From contig NC_071342.1 of NCBI RefSeq assembly GCF_027744825.2, forward strand, positions 19,064,501 to 19,128,500: DNA of 64,000 nt, in the 5' to 3' direction. The DNA comes from Synchiropus splendidus (taxonomy: Eukaryota; Chordata; Actinopteri; Syngnathiformes; Callionymidae). A program made the position numbers and the translations under genes. The notes below the pieces were generated by a model. That model saw only the letters and a program-made list of their open reading frames with translations, was not told the DNA's origin and did no database searches. Shown piece after piece: positions 53,250 through 64,000 of this stretch. Within the stretch, counting starts at the first letter, position 1, and each line of letters begins with the position of its first letter.

Positions 53250-56200
53250 GTCTGTGTGTGTGAGTGACGCTGCAGACTGGAGCGTTTCATCTTCACTCCA
53301 CTGAATTAAACGGACTTCACCAACATCAACAATGAATCATAGGTGAAACACATGCCATACCTTTAGTTTAGGGAAGTGAAACTTGCAACTAAGTCATGTA
53401 AATCACGTTGATCATGGATCTGATGATGGTCCAAGTCTGAGGACCGCGACTCACATCGGCGAGGTTTATTGCTTATGTTTCAAAGTTAAATGCAAGTCAA
53501 AGTCTTTGAACAATATTTTGACATTTCGCCGGAATAGCTCTTACTTTTTTGTCTTATTTCCTGTATAAACCATCATCTCAATAGTAACTTCACCAAAAAC
53601 GCATCCAGTTCGGCGGCTCATTTGGTGAAGAGCCGCATGAAACTGACGACATCGACTGTAAATAGGTCTTGTGGCTTTCTCTATGGATTAACTGTAACAG
53701 AGTGAAGATGCGAAGATAATAGGACTCTACAAGGGATTGTTGCACATCCACACAGTGTGAAAATGGAGACACTGTTGCAGCATGATCTCACAGAAACCAA
53801 AATGCGTTTCAGGCCCAGACGTCTGGCTGTGTAATTGGACATCAGGTGAAGAGCACCAACAACCGATCGCTGACTTTTAGAAGAGCCACTCGTACTAATG
53901 AAGACGATTTAGGTGTCTTGTGGAGATGTCACCTGGAGCGCAGGGGAACGGTGGCGAGAGCTCAGCGCAACCATTAGACGACACTCCGCTCAGTCTACAC
54001 CTGGCTGGTCGGACAGTTCAGCTTTATCTAGGTTTGATCTTCAAAATATTCATCCCACACAGTTGGACGGCTAAAAAGCCGGACGATGGATAAACGGAAG
54101 TTAAAATGGCTGAAGCAGTTTACTGGTGTCTCAATTGAGACGGATATGAGCGAGGACGGAGCGGACGGGGGATGCACGCCGAGCGGGGTGGCCCGTCCTT
54201 GCACCTCTCCTCTGGGATCAGCCAATCTGCCTTGCCGCCTTTTCCTGGCTCCGTGGTTCCCCGTGGCACGCTGGACTTGATTACCTTTACATTCAAACAA
54301 ACAGCCCTCGCTCTTTGAAGGCAGTCAGCCATGAGCTCTGATGTGGAGGTTCTGCAGTCAGAGAAAACGGCCGATCGGGAGATAAGGATGCTATTTGTTT
54401 CTTTTCTCTCCTGATAAAGGAGCCAGTCATGTGAAAAGGCACGCTCACACACACCGCCTTGTACCTGTCCCCATCCTGAACCTCCATTTGTAATCTTCAG
54501 TCCTTATCTTGAAGCCTTCACGTTGACCACTTCACACGACGTTGTCTAAAATAATCGCTATTTCTGAGTTTATTATCTCATGCTGATGTTTGCTGGGTCT
54601 GGAATCGAGGGCTGAGCACATTGTACCGTTCATTTATGTACTTTGAAAGATGAGTTTTGATTCTGAACTTATTTATTTTATAGAGTTTTAAGTTTATAGA
54701 GCTTGAAGTGTGATTCAAAAGCAAAACAATGTCGGTCACGTTGACACCGTAACAGCTATTAAATAAACAGACCATTAGAAAATCTCCTCTTGTTGTGAAA
54801 GAGGAGTTGATTTGTCGGTTCAGATCACATGATCTTCACCTGTTTCTGGTACTGCATTAAAGTGCTTGTCAATGTGGAATGACATTAGATCAGGGGAGGT
54901 ATAAAAATGTATTTACGAATAAAATGAGCTGATTTTTCTTGATCAATTTGAAACTTTGTTTGGATCGAAAAGGTTCTTTTATGTGGATTGTTTCTCGCCA
55001 AACATGAATCCTGAGGCCCTGTAGCATCTGTCTCCGGACTGAAGTAGAAGTGCCCACATCAATAGTAAAACCACAAGCTGCACGGGATGTGAATATTAAA
55101 ATCAAAATATTGTGAAGCAAATTTATGAAACGAAATACAGACTCAAATAAATGGAATAAATAAATGGATTGCAGTTAGGAAGATGAGTCTCTTCTTCTAT
55201 GATTCCCGCTATTTACGCTTGACCTTACGATACTGTGTGTGTCAGAGAGTCGTTCGATTCACATCAAAGGCTCGGTGCATGTACATGCACATCTGAATCG
55301 GATAGTATGGTTTGACGCCATGAACACAGAGAAGATTTAATCTCTGATCAAAATACCTTTATTCAGATCCAAAGAAAAGCCCCCACGTAAATTTGATTCT
55401 TCAATAATGGCCCCGTAATGTTCAAGATGGGCCGGACACGGGCCTTTTTGTCCTCCTTCCACAGTGAAAAAACATATAGCGGTCAGTTGTCTATAGTTAC
55501 GAGTGGTTGTCTGTCTAAATATGCCTTGTGTTAGATAGGCAACCTGTCCAGGGTCTCCACTGCCCCTCCACATCTTGCATATTTTGGACCCTGTGCCATC
55601 CTCTGCCTGTACACATAAAGAAGGCAATACAATTGCCCCCACCAAAACCTCAACCAGGCGGTTCTGCTAACATTATTCATATAGTGGAAAAACAAAATGA
55701 ATTCTCTCACTGTATTTCTAATGCATTTAAAATACCCCCCTCTATCAGCGGCTGCAGTTTTTCAGTGCAACATCAAAAAAGGAGGAAATAAACAGAGTAA
55801 ACAGAGAAGAAAGTTTGTTCTGCCATATTCCTCCTTTTTTATGATGTCAACTTGGCAATACCTTCAAATTTATTTTCAATATGACTGACTATGTCTGAGG
55901 CTCGGACCACACATGAAACCAGAACAAAAGAAAAGTTTTTTTACGATAATAATGGTGAAGATGGTTGATGAAACAGTGTCAATAGTTTCATATACAATAT
56001 TTACGATCCATGTTTTAAGTTCATATTCAAAGTGAAGTCTGATCTTTTTATAGCTTGTTGTGTTGCTATCTCTACATTTCAGAGCAGAGCTCCCAAGGCA
56101 TAATCCATCCTCTTGACTGCAAGAGCAAACAATTATGGGATTGGGATTTAACCACTGATAGGGCAACCTATCACCAGATCACACATCAGTTTGTCTCTGG

Positions 56201-57277
56201 GGCTCAAAGTGAGATCAAAATGTTTGCTACATTCAGGACTCCGTGATGCCTGTAGAATCCAAGGCTTTACTAAGAACGATGAGCTTTATGAGTTTGATTC
56301 CAGCTTCGGCCTGTAGCACACTGGCTGATCCAATACCACATTGAAGTAGTAATGTGACGTTTTATCTCTTTTTCTAGTGGATAAAATCGCAGGTGTTGAC
56401 ACTCGTCCCTTGAGTGTGTGTGTAAATACCTTCATTCTTAATTGGTGGATTTACAAATATCTATTATACATTATGGACCAAATTTGGAGGAGAATGACTG
56501 CAGAAGATCGCCAGCAACTTTTCCCAACATTCCGCCCCGTTCAATTCCGCCAAACCAAACCAGTGTTTTCCTACGACTGTAAATCATTTCTGTGTAATTT
56601 CCCCCATTTACTGTTGTAGTCTCCGAGATGAAGGACACTTACTCTTGTTTCAATAGCGGTGAATAATTGATAAGCTCATTTCTAACATGAAGTATGGCTT
56701 TGCGTGTCACCCCTATGATTAATTTAAGCGTTCTCCTGATTTACCTACTTCGCCGTGTCCGCTGGAGCTGCGCTCTGAAATCATTAACCGTGTGCGCATG
56801 AAAATTGATGGAGTCACAGAACAGACGGTAGTTTAAAGGCAGGTTTGAAGTGAGGCAATATATGTTTGTGACGTCCAAGTAATCCATGAGAACAAATCGC
56901 TGTGTTTTAAGATGCATGAAAAGGTAAATAAAAGTCTGCTTCATGGTTGAATAGCCGGCTGGTATGAACTATGTTTCAGGTTCTTGACAAGAAATGTTTT
57001 GAAGTCAGAAAGTCAGGGTTATTATCGTGGCAATTTATGGCCTATTCTTTGTCTCGTGTTTGTAAAAGAAAAACAGCATTTTATACTCAGTTGGCTCTTC
57101 AACTACTAATGTTGTGTGTCTTTTTTTCCCCTTTTTTTAACCTCATAATGCAGGTGTAGTGCTTCATTCCCATACAACTTGACTTTGACTCATGTGAGTT
57201 GACATTATGCAGCAGTAAATATAGTCATCAATTGAAACACAAAACGTTAAGATTCATTCTAATTCAACAGTTTAAAC

Positions 57278-57793
57278 CAGACCTGAGCAAAGTGTGGCCC
57301 GGGTGCCATATGCGGCCGTTTTCCTGTGTTTTTGCGGCACTTATGAGGTCAGACTAAAACTATACAACTGATAAGTTTGCCATTTTCTTTCATTTTTTAA
57401 AGTCCTGTTTCTGTTTTAGCCAGTACTAATTCAACAGTAAATACAACACATCACTAAATTAAAGTTTCTTCTTGTATTTTCCTTTTATTTTTTCCTCAAA
57501 ATTCATTGAAACAATATTCAAAATATATTTGTCAATAAATTGCCTTTTTATTTTTGATGTTTGGTCCATAGTTTTATTATGATTTCTATTCAAATAAGAT
57601 GCACGTAAAATGATTTTTTTATAGGTTTCATACCATATTTACACACCTTAACATCCTTGCTTCCATGTGGTACAGCATGATGGGTCATGACGTCTTTGAG
57701 ACTTTTTCGCCGCTTTTGTTTTGGCATGATGTCCCCTCACAACACTCACAGTTTATAATGTGGCCATTTAGGGACTTGAACTTCCCACCTCTG
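57278..57793 (+). mobile_element. hAT-like non-autonomous element, family 2, intact ends and target duplication (516 bp)
   Basis: The element starts CAGACCTGAGCAAAGTGTGG and ends with the inverse of CAGAGGTGGGAAGTTCAAGT. It is flanked on both sides by the identical 8-bp sequence GTTTAAAC (57270-57277 and 57794-57801), an exact target duplication of the length made by hAT transposases. T at the second and A at the seventh position fit the Ac/Charlie-type target preference. It contains no transposase frame, so it was mobilised in trans. It matches the copies at 16813 and 53062. Confidence 0.9.
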
Positions 57794-60700
57794 GTTTAAA
57801 CAGTGGCATTTGCGGTCGATTTATCCATTTGGGCTTGATAAAAAAAAAAAAATCATCATGTCGGCCAAGGCTTGCATTCCAATTCTCTGACAGCTGCAAT
57901 GAGAGTTTTTAAGGCAAGACATTTTTTTCTTTTGGGTCAGATGTATTGTGCTATTTAACTTTCCTTTGGTGTCACTCTTCACCGCATTATTACTTGGTTT
58001 CACTCTCCCATCATGTCTGATACGTTCCCGTACATGAATCCTAATAACGGCACTGTCAATGTGACAAGGCGCCGCATGTGGGCGGCTACAATGAACTGAC
58101 AGAGCCGGGGGCAGGGAACAAGGGAGAGTGGCTCTGGTTCAATCATGTACCTGCTTAGTAGGAAGCAGCATGCAGGCTGCTGAGCAGGGACTCAAACCTC
58201 TGTGGTCAGTGTGGGAGTAATCACGGCCCCATTGTGGCGAACAGCTGGATTTCCATGGCTGCGAACGGCAGGGTGTCAAAGTCAGAACTCAGCCCGTGCA
58301 ATTCAACATTCCTCACAAAATAAGAAGTGCATATTATCAGCCTTTTTTTTTTTTCAAGTGGAACAAGTAGTCAGACAGTTTTGAAGGGGTGGTAATTAAA
58401 AGACATTTTTATAATATAATGTAATACCTTTTTCACTTATGTTCACATTTCCCCTTTTTATAAGGGTTAATGTCTGACTCTTTTTATATTTAAAATGTCG
58501 ATCATAAATTGTTTTCCACAGTTCTTGAGTGGGTTTTCACTGAACACTAGAAAAAAAATGAAACCACTAACACAATTGGATTAAAAAATATATGTAGTTT
58601 ATGTTAACATTTTGCTTGAGCTGAATGTTTAGCATGCTTCTTGAGTTGCAGTCCAGTCAATCTGCCCCGAGACCGAGTCGAGACAAAGACCTGGTGAAGG
58701 TGGTCTTATCGCCACGAGTCCAGTTTTTACAAAATAAAGCTGAAATGGTTTCATTTATAATGTGATATAGTGTTATAAAGAAAATCCAAGAGCTCATATT
58801 GAGGAACACACGACTACATCTATGCAACAGGGAAGTGCTGCTGATCATTTATTACATTAATGTTGCATTTAGCTCGCTTGACACTCACAGCTGGAGCTCT
58901 TCTTCACCCCGTACGTCAAATAAGATTCTTTCAGAGTGGCTGATGTTGGCAAAAAATCCAGCTCAACCGAGACAGAACAAGGTGTGTGGGAGAAGTTTTG
59001 AGACCGAGTACAGTGCATACATCCGTAAATAAAGACTTGCATGATCAACCATGTAACACAAATGTGGCAAGATTTTCTCCTGTGCCATTGTAGTTGTGTT
59101 GCTGCTGTCTTAGATGCACAAGTCTATGGGTACCATGACGTCAAAAAAGATCTTGATCCATTCAAGTGTTCTACATGTCAGTGAGTCAAAATATTTTCAT
59201 GAATGTTTCCACACATTTATACAGTAACAAATTTGGCTCAACAGAAATCAGGCAGAATTTCAAGTTGTCGATGTAGCATCCACACAACAGTGCACAAAGA
59301 AATGGTGAGGTGGTTCGTACTCGGCCAGCGTGGCTCCCAGTGACTGCAGTGCAGTAGATAGTGAGGTCATAGTTTAAACTAGATAAACAAACGTTGCACC
59401 AGGAGTCATTCCACTTCACAGAACACTAATATAAAAAAAAGTTACTCTTTCTAATAAGACCAGAGCAACTTCACTTTCCCAACAATCCCATAATCCTTTG
59501 CAAATTTGTCGTGACTGATCGCAACAAGTGACGGCATGTTAACCAATCAGAGCCCAGATTTTGCAGCGATGCACTGTAATATTTTTCAACAAGACAAAGA
59601 AGTGAAATGGAAGAAAGTTGATCATAGTGCGAGTGGAGAGGGCCCTTTGGTGGCGACTAGTCAGGTGCGAGCAGCACCACAGTCGCTTTTGTTGTACCTT
59701 AAGTCGCCCAGACACTTCGGACTGGAACCAATCCCAACCTGTCTCTGGACCCCAGAACTCTTGCAATGAATTTCAATGGCAGACACGAAAAGATAATTTA
59801 GTTGTGGAAGAAAGGATTTAAAACTCACCCTGTTGTTTTATCGGAACTGAACTGGCTGTGCACTATTGACGCTTAATCTGATGGAATACTTGCTGTTCAT
59901 ATGAGAAGAATGAATCCGGTATCGCTGAAAACAACGTGTTTTTCCGGCGATAGACTCCACTTTTTTTTGTGCCGTGGCTGCTCATCAGCTGTTGAAATGA
60001 TGAATCACCCTCTTTCTATGCATGGTGGCTTTTAATAAATCATCACCAGCTAATAGTCTGTCTCAGCTGCAGTCTTTAGGAGATGGCCGTACAATGTTAG
60101 CGCACGTAATTCATTTTGTTAATTGAGTTTTTTTTTAAATGTCATCTCAGGAATAACACATTAATGATGTCTGCTGAAATATGTGCCGAGTCAGCGACAA
60201 CGCCGCACCTGTGAGATTTCAGACTTCCTTCGCTGGTTCTCCTATTCTGGTCGGTGTTTTGTTCAGGACACGCATTTATAGTGGAAGCTGTGGAGGAGCT
60301 GACAGAACATGAAACAGATTCTAAACCTGCTGACAATTTAAACAGACGACAGGTCAAGGCGAGCGTTATTTATGGCTTCTGTGTTACACAGTCTGTGAAT
60401 TGTTCTTGCACCATGTGTGTCTGGGTAGAGAAAAAGCTATGTCACCCAGAAAGAAAATCCTTTTTTGCTCCAGTTTGCGGTTAAATTTAGAGAAATGTGT
60501 GAAGAGCGGCCAGGAAGAGGAGATGACTAAGACGGAATCCTGCAATGCTGCAGGGAGAAAAGTGAGACAAATAAAAGGTTCAGAAATGGCTTGACGTGAA
60601 GTGGTGGCGGTACTTGATGACCCCACCGTGACGATAGATAAGGCTGTGGGAAAATGATCGGTTAGTCCGCATTCGTATTTGTTTAAAGGATGCAATCTTC

Positions 60701-61470
60701 ATATTCTGAACTCTTTTGAGGATGAAACAAAAAAAAGTGTTAAAGTTGCAAGAGCTCCCGCGGTGTGTTCCTCTTCACCTGTCATCTCACCTGACATCAA
60801 TGCACTGTGCCTCCAGTTTGAGTTCCAAATTATGCAAATATTAAATTTATTCCAGCATAAGCTGCTTCAGTCGTGTGCAGGCGCTCACCTTGAATACCAA
60901 TAACACAATGTATTTTACACCCATTTCATTTAAATCACCAAAAATAATGGGCGTTTTCACTGGTTTGAAAAGGCTCAATTCCACCTTTTTATTTTTTGTG
61001 AATCTCTGCAAACTGAAAGAATCCTCCGGAGATAATTAATATTTTTGACAAAAGTGTAAAAATAGCTTGATGCTGTCACATTTATGGACAGAAACAATCC
61101 GCCGCTGCATATCAGGACATTATCTAGAGTCGCCACATCAGCCTCAATCTGGTTTGAGAAGTAGGAAGATATCTGCAATATATTTCCAATTTCCATTTTG
61201 AATAATTCCTCTTGGTTTTTATATGACTGAGCTAACAGCAGTTATTTCTGTTAGCACGTGGAAGGAAATGAACTTGCAAAACAAAAGCTTCTGGTACTTG
61301 GGTTTCCTATCTGAGTCTCACTGTTGTTCAATCTGCACGGTCAATGTGTGATGGGGAGAACATTACATTTACGTAGTGCTTCCATCATCTAACTTTTAAT
61401 TCATTGATGCCACTAGTCCCCTGTAGCTATAGGGGGTTGCCTATCCCAGCTACTTTGGGCGAGAGTCATC

Positions 61471-61805
61471 AGCAACCAGAGGAGCTTGTTCAGTGAAAGG
61501 CTGCTGCTCCCCAAGTGTCGGACCAACAGACTCAAGAACTCTTTTGTACACCATGCCATCGTACTCTACAACTTCTCACTTGGGGGAGGAAGTAGTAGGG
61601 TACGCTACGCTACACTACATAGTAATGGACACTTGTTCAATGTGCAATAACCGTCTCGCTGGTGTAATAACCTATTTTAATCTAGTTTATATTTATTTTT
61701 TTCTGTGTGATGCTTTTCCTGACTGCATGCCCTTTCTTGCCTCTATTGTTGCTTGAAATGTAAATTTCCTGGAGGGAGTCATCCCAAAGGGATCCATAAA
61801 GTCTA
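61471..61805 (+). mobile_element. LINE 3' end (L2/Rex1-like ORF2 C-terminus and tail)
   Basis: An open segment ending in a stop at 61648-61650 encodes SLFSERLLLPKC followed by RTNRLKNSFVHHAIVLYN. This is the characteristic C-terminal motif (R-x-K-N-S-F-V-x-x-A-I-x-L-Y-N) of ORF2 in fish L2/Rex1-type LINEs. It is followed by about 150 bp of 3' UTR and the terminal sequence GGGATCCATAAAGTCTAGTC, similar to the ATAAAGT-type end of these elements. The 5' part is missing. The sequence before it (about 61425-61465, CCTATCCCAGCTACTTTGGG) resembles another L2-type piece. The motif shows no internal stop, so the copy may be fairly young, but it is far too short to be active. Confidence 0.82.
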
Positions 61806-62103
61806 GTCTAAGTTTAAGTCTAAAAACATTCCAACTACAGATAGAAATGTGAAACAGGTTGCCTGAATGCGGCCATGAACTGTGAACACACTCAGGGTGA
61901 TTGTCTTTTTTTGTTTGTTTGTTTTTTGGCCGATACCAATTGCAGATTTTTTGGAACAGATTTTTTTTTTCACGACTAAATCACACCCAAAAGTCACTTT
62001 TCTTTTTTCTTTTTAATTCATCACATTAAACTACTTAATAACAATATTATTGAGAATAAAGTGAAAGCAAAATAAATAGAAATATCAAACACAATGTGCT
62101 CAA

Positions 62104-62105
<2 letters not shown>

Positions 62106-62180
<75 letters not shown>
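62106..62180. repeat. Compound (TC)n(TA)n microsatellite
   Basis: About 31 bp of TC units run directly into about 45 bp of TA units. Confidence 0.96.
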
Positions 62181-62188
<8 letters not shown>

Positions 62189-62972
62189 TTTTTTCCCTTT
62201 TCATTGAGCAATGAACTGATCAAACCCACAATGTAAACTTAACTTTGGATGTCATTTTCCTTGAAGGAGAAGAATTAGAACTACTATAGGTGATGTTACT
62301 CATCGTGTATGAAAATAAATAGCATCTTATTTAAAATAGAAAAATGGTTTAGCTAATATTTGTCATTTGTGTGAGGTCAATCGTGATGACGTCATGCCTA
62401 TATCTGCGCCAGCCGATCGATCAGTGCAGCCCGAGAACACACAAGCTTTTTGCTTTTGCGTTTCATGAAATGTATTCTTCAACAATCAGTTATTAACATA
62501 AATCATATGTTTTTAATCCAAGCACATTGAGAATCCCCCTAACTCCAAAAGCATCAAAGTTTCAAAGTGCTATATTTGTTATATACTGTGTTAAATATTG
62601 ATGCAGTCGTAGTAGTTAACCTTCATGTCAATAATAGAGTTCAATGTTAAACTCCACTTAGAAGTGCAGTGCAGCAGGACAACTGCTGTTTTTCAATGCG
62701 AAATACATCGCATCACAGTTTTTCTCCACAGTTCAGTGGCGAGGAAGTTTTGACTAAATCCCATACATATTTTTACATTGAACTTTTCCATTTCAGATGT
62801 TTTGTTTGGATGATTAGATTCACTTTAAAGGGAGACAAAACTCCTTCCATAGTCTGATGCTCTTAAATTGTTTACTTAAAGTGCGTAATGTGTCTTTTTC
62901 CTGCAGACAGAGGTAATTTTGCTACTTTGCATGATGATATATAATTGATGAGAAAGTTGTTGGTTGTGGGTT

Positions 62973-63539
62973 TGTCATGAGTCAAGACGCAGAGTGCGAC
63001 CCTAGTGCAGGGATGAGAAACTTACAGGAGGCAAGGAGTGGAGCAAGGTAACAATATTTAATCATTAACAACAGAAAAACCAGAACAGAAAGCGTCACCG
63101 AACTGGGAGAAACAAAGTGAAGTCCAAAATTAGAGTGTCATCAAACCGGGAGAGTCAAACAAACTTCTGTAAATCTGTAAACAGAGAGACAAAAACACAA
63201 TGAACAGAAATAGTAAATCACAGAACAAACCAGGAAACACGCAGAAACAGAGGAAGGAACAAAACACGAACTCGGGCACCAGGGTTTCAGAGAGAGTAGT
63301 AAAAAATAATGATGCAAACTAGCGCGCAGAGAGAGAGAGAGAGAGAGAACGAACGAACGAAGAAGAAAGCCAATTTTCCACAGGAACCAAGGAGACGATC
63401 TGGCACACATTGCTGGAGTTCAGGTGTTATACACAGGTGATCAGGATGATTGGCTCCAGCCGTGTTCCACCAAACTGGAAGGAAGGAGGGAGAAACAGAA
63501 ATGGGAGTCAAGGCAACAAAATAAAAGCAGATCATGACA
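62973..63539 (-). mobile_element. Solo LTR, Gypsy-like, 567 bp, with 5-bp target duplication
   Basis: The ends are TGTCATGA and TCATGACA, an 8-bp inverted repeat with the TG...CA termini of long terminal repeats. The same five bases GGGTT lie directly outside both ends (62968-62972 and 63540-63544), a perfect target duplication of the size made by retroviral-type integrases. On the minus strand an ATTAAA poly(A)-signal-like sequence lies near the 3' end, before CTTGCCTCCTG and a GTCGCACTCTGCG segment, a layout seen in fish Ty3/Gypsy LTRs. No internal gag or pol sequence is present, so this is the product of recombination between two LTRs. The strand and the superfamily are inferences. Confidence 0.82.
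63328..63360. repeat. (GA)n and (ACGA)n repeat inside the solo LTR
   Basis: About ten GA units followed by three to four ACGA units, in the middle of the LTR. Confidence 0.9.
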
Positions 63540-63644
63540 GGGTTGCTGGCATTGCCGTAATTCTTCTAAAAGAAGACATTCAGTTACATGTAAAGAACGG
63601 CCTGTTTTGTGTTCATGGTGGATTAACAACCATGCATTAACATT

Positions 63645-63703
63645 AGGTGGCATTGTGGCGCTGCTTCAGCCTCACAGCAAAAAGGTTCTTGGTTCTAACT
63701 ACG
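63645..63703 (+). mobile_element. tRNA-like SINE remnant
   Basis: The segment AGGTGGCATTGTGGCGCTGC, then CTCACAGCAAAAAGGTTCTT followed by GGTTCTAACTACGG, matches the pattern of a common fish tRNA-derived element (GTGGCGCAG...CTCACAGCAAGAAGGT...GGTTC-A-C). GGTTCTAAC is a decayed RNA polymerase III B box. Only about 60 bp can be recognised, and it is not a functional tRNA gene. Confidence 0.5.
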
Positions 63704-64000
63704 GAATGCTCCGATCGATTGGTCACCAAGCGTAAACAGTGAATGCCGATCTCTTAACACAGCATTTAAAGAGCCAGCATTTGACAGAGCAGGGAGAGTT
63801 TTATGGGCTCATGAAAGTGAGACTGCTGGTCCTTCAGCAGCAGGCTGTTAGCGCAGCTCGCGCTTAGAAACACCCGCGGGTGATAAGAAATAATTATTCA
63901 TTTCACCGAGTTACATGAGCAGCCTTTCCCCGGTGTCGTTTACGCGGAGACGGAAACGACGGGATCCATCACCATTTTGTAGTGCAGTGCAGGTGCAGTG

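Larger units (their letters stand above)
36396..64000 (+). other. cdh23: cdh23 intron 5, incomplete (at least 27,605 bp)
   Basis: The donor GTGAGA opens an intron that continues beyond the window; no EC2-like coding block with an acceptor and donor was found in it. It holds hAT-like elements (39500-40025, 48396-49101, 53062-53249, 57278-57793), an ATCG-rich element (about 50048-50515), a local duplication at 45152-45640, a LINE 3' end (61471-61805), a solo LTR (62973-63539), a SINE remnant (63645-63703) and microsatellites. In the stretches 36.4-39.5, 40.0-45.1, 46.1-48.4, 49.1-50.0, 50.5-53.0, 53.3-57.2 and 57.8-61.4 kb I recognise no gene or repeat family apart from the CpG-rich tract noted near 40.9 kb. 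Nested genes known from mammalian CDH23 introns were not seen here. Confidence 0.8.

Noticed and set aside
36396..64000. Next cdh23 exon (rest of EC2)
   Set aside because: No block resembling the expected EC2 sequence (a DPD/DxD motif, an LDYE-type motif and a DxNDN linker) with splice sites was found on the + strand, so the exon is taken to lie beyond the window.
36396..64000. Genes nested in mammalian CDH23 introns (for example VSIR or C10orf105)
   Set aside because: No frame or exon with their signal peptide, Ig-domain or transmembrane pattern was found on either strand in this part of the gene.

Overview
The window is vertebrate nuclear DNA, most likely from a teleost fish. Evidence for this is a multi-exon cadherin gene with GT/AG introns, AT-rich non-coding DNA full of TA, GT and A-rich microsatellites, and a mobile-element mix typical of fish: short non-autonomous hAT elements, 3' ends of L2/Rex1-type LINEs, a Gypsy-like solo LTR and a tRNA-like SINE remnant. 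I cannot name the species.

The only gene I can support is the 5' part of cadherin-23 (cdh23, otocadherin, the upper part of the hair-cell tip link), on the + strand. Five coding exons are visible: 5836-5920 (start codon and signal peptide), 8957-9031, 35466-35608, 35858-35905 and 36303-36395. Together they encode 148 residues in a continuous frame: the signal peptide, all of extracellular cadherin repeat 1 (EC1), the DVNDNAP linker and the first strand of EC2. The start-codon exon begins at a splice acceptor, so a non-coding first exon and the promoter lie further upstream and were not located. No EC2 continuation exon was found downstream, so the last intron runs off the window.

Layout: 1-5835 is upstream flank or leader intron, with one 705-bp hAT-like element and one odd protein-like antisense stretch. 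5921-8956 is intron 1, with a long TA microsatellite. 9032-35465 is a 26.4-kb intron 2 with a foldback repeat cluster in TA arrays, an antisense LINE fragment, a hAT-like element, and about 18 kb (17.3-35.3 kb) with no repeat or gene I recognise. 35466-36395 packs three exons into 930 bp. 36396-64000 is the start of an intron of at least 27.6 kb, carrying two more copies of the 700-bp hAT family, two copies of a second hAT family (one with a perfect 8-bp target duplication), an ATCG-rich element, a LINE 3' end, a solo LTR with a perfect 5-bp target duplication, and a SINE remnant.

Nothing here looks like a new multi-gene system. The most interesting content is the mobile-element history of the two giant 5' introns, a foldback element sitting between TA microsatellites, acidic substitutions in the predicted EC1 tip calcium site, and several non-repetitive, homeodomain-site-rich stretches that could be conserved enhancers. 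Most predicted open reading frames in the window are short and look like chance frames.
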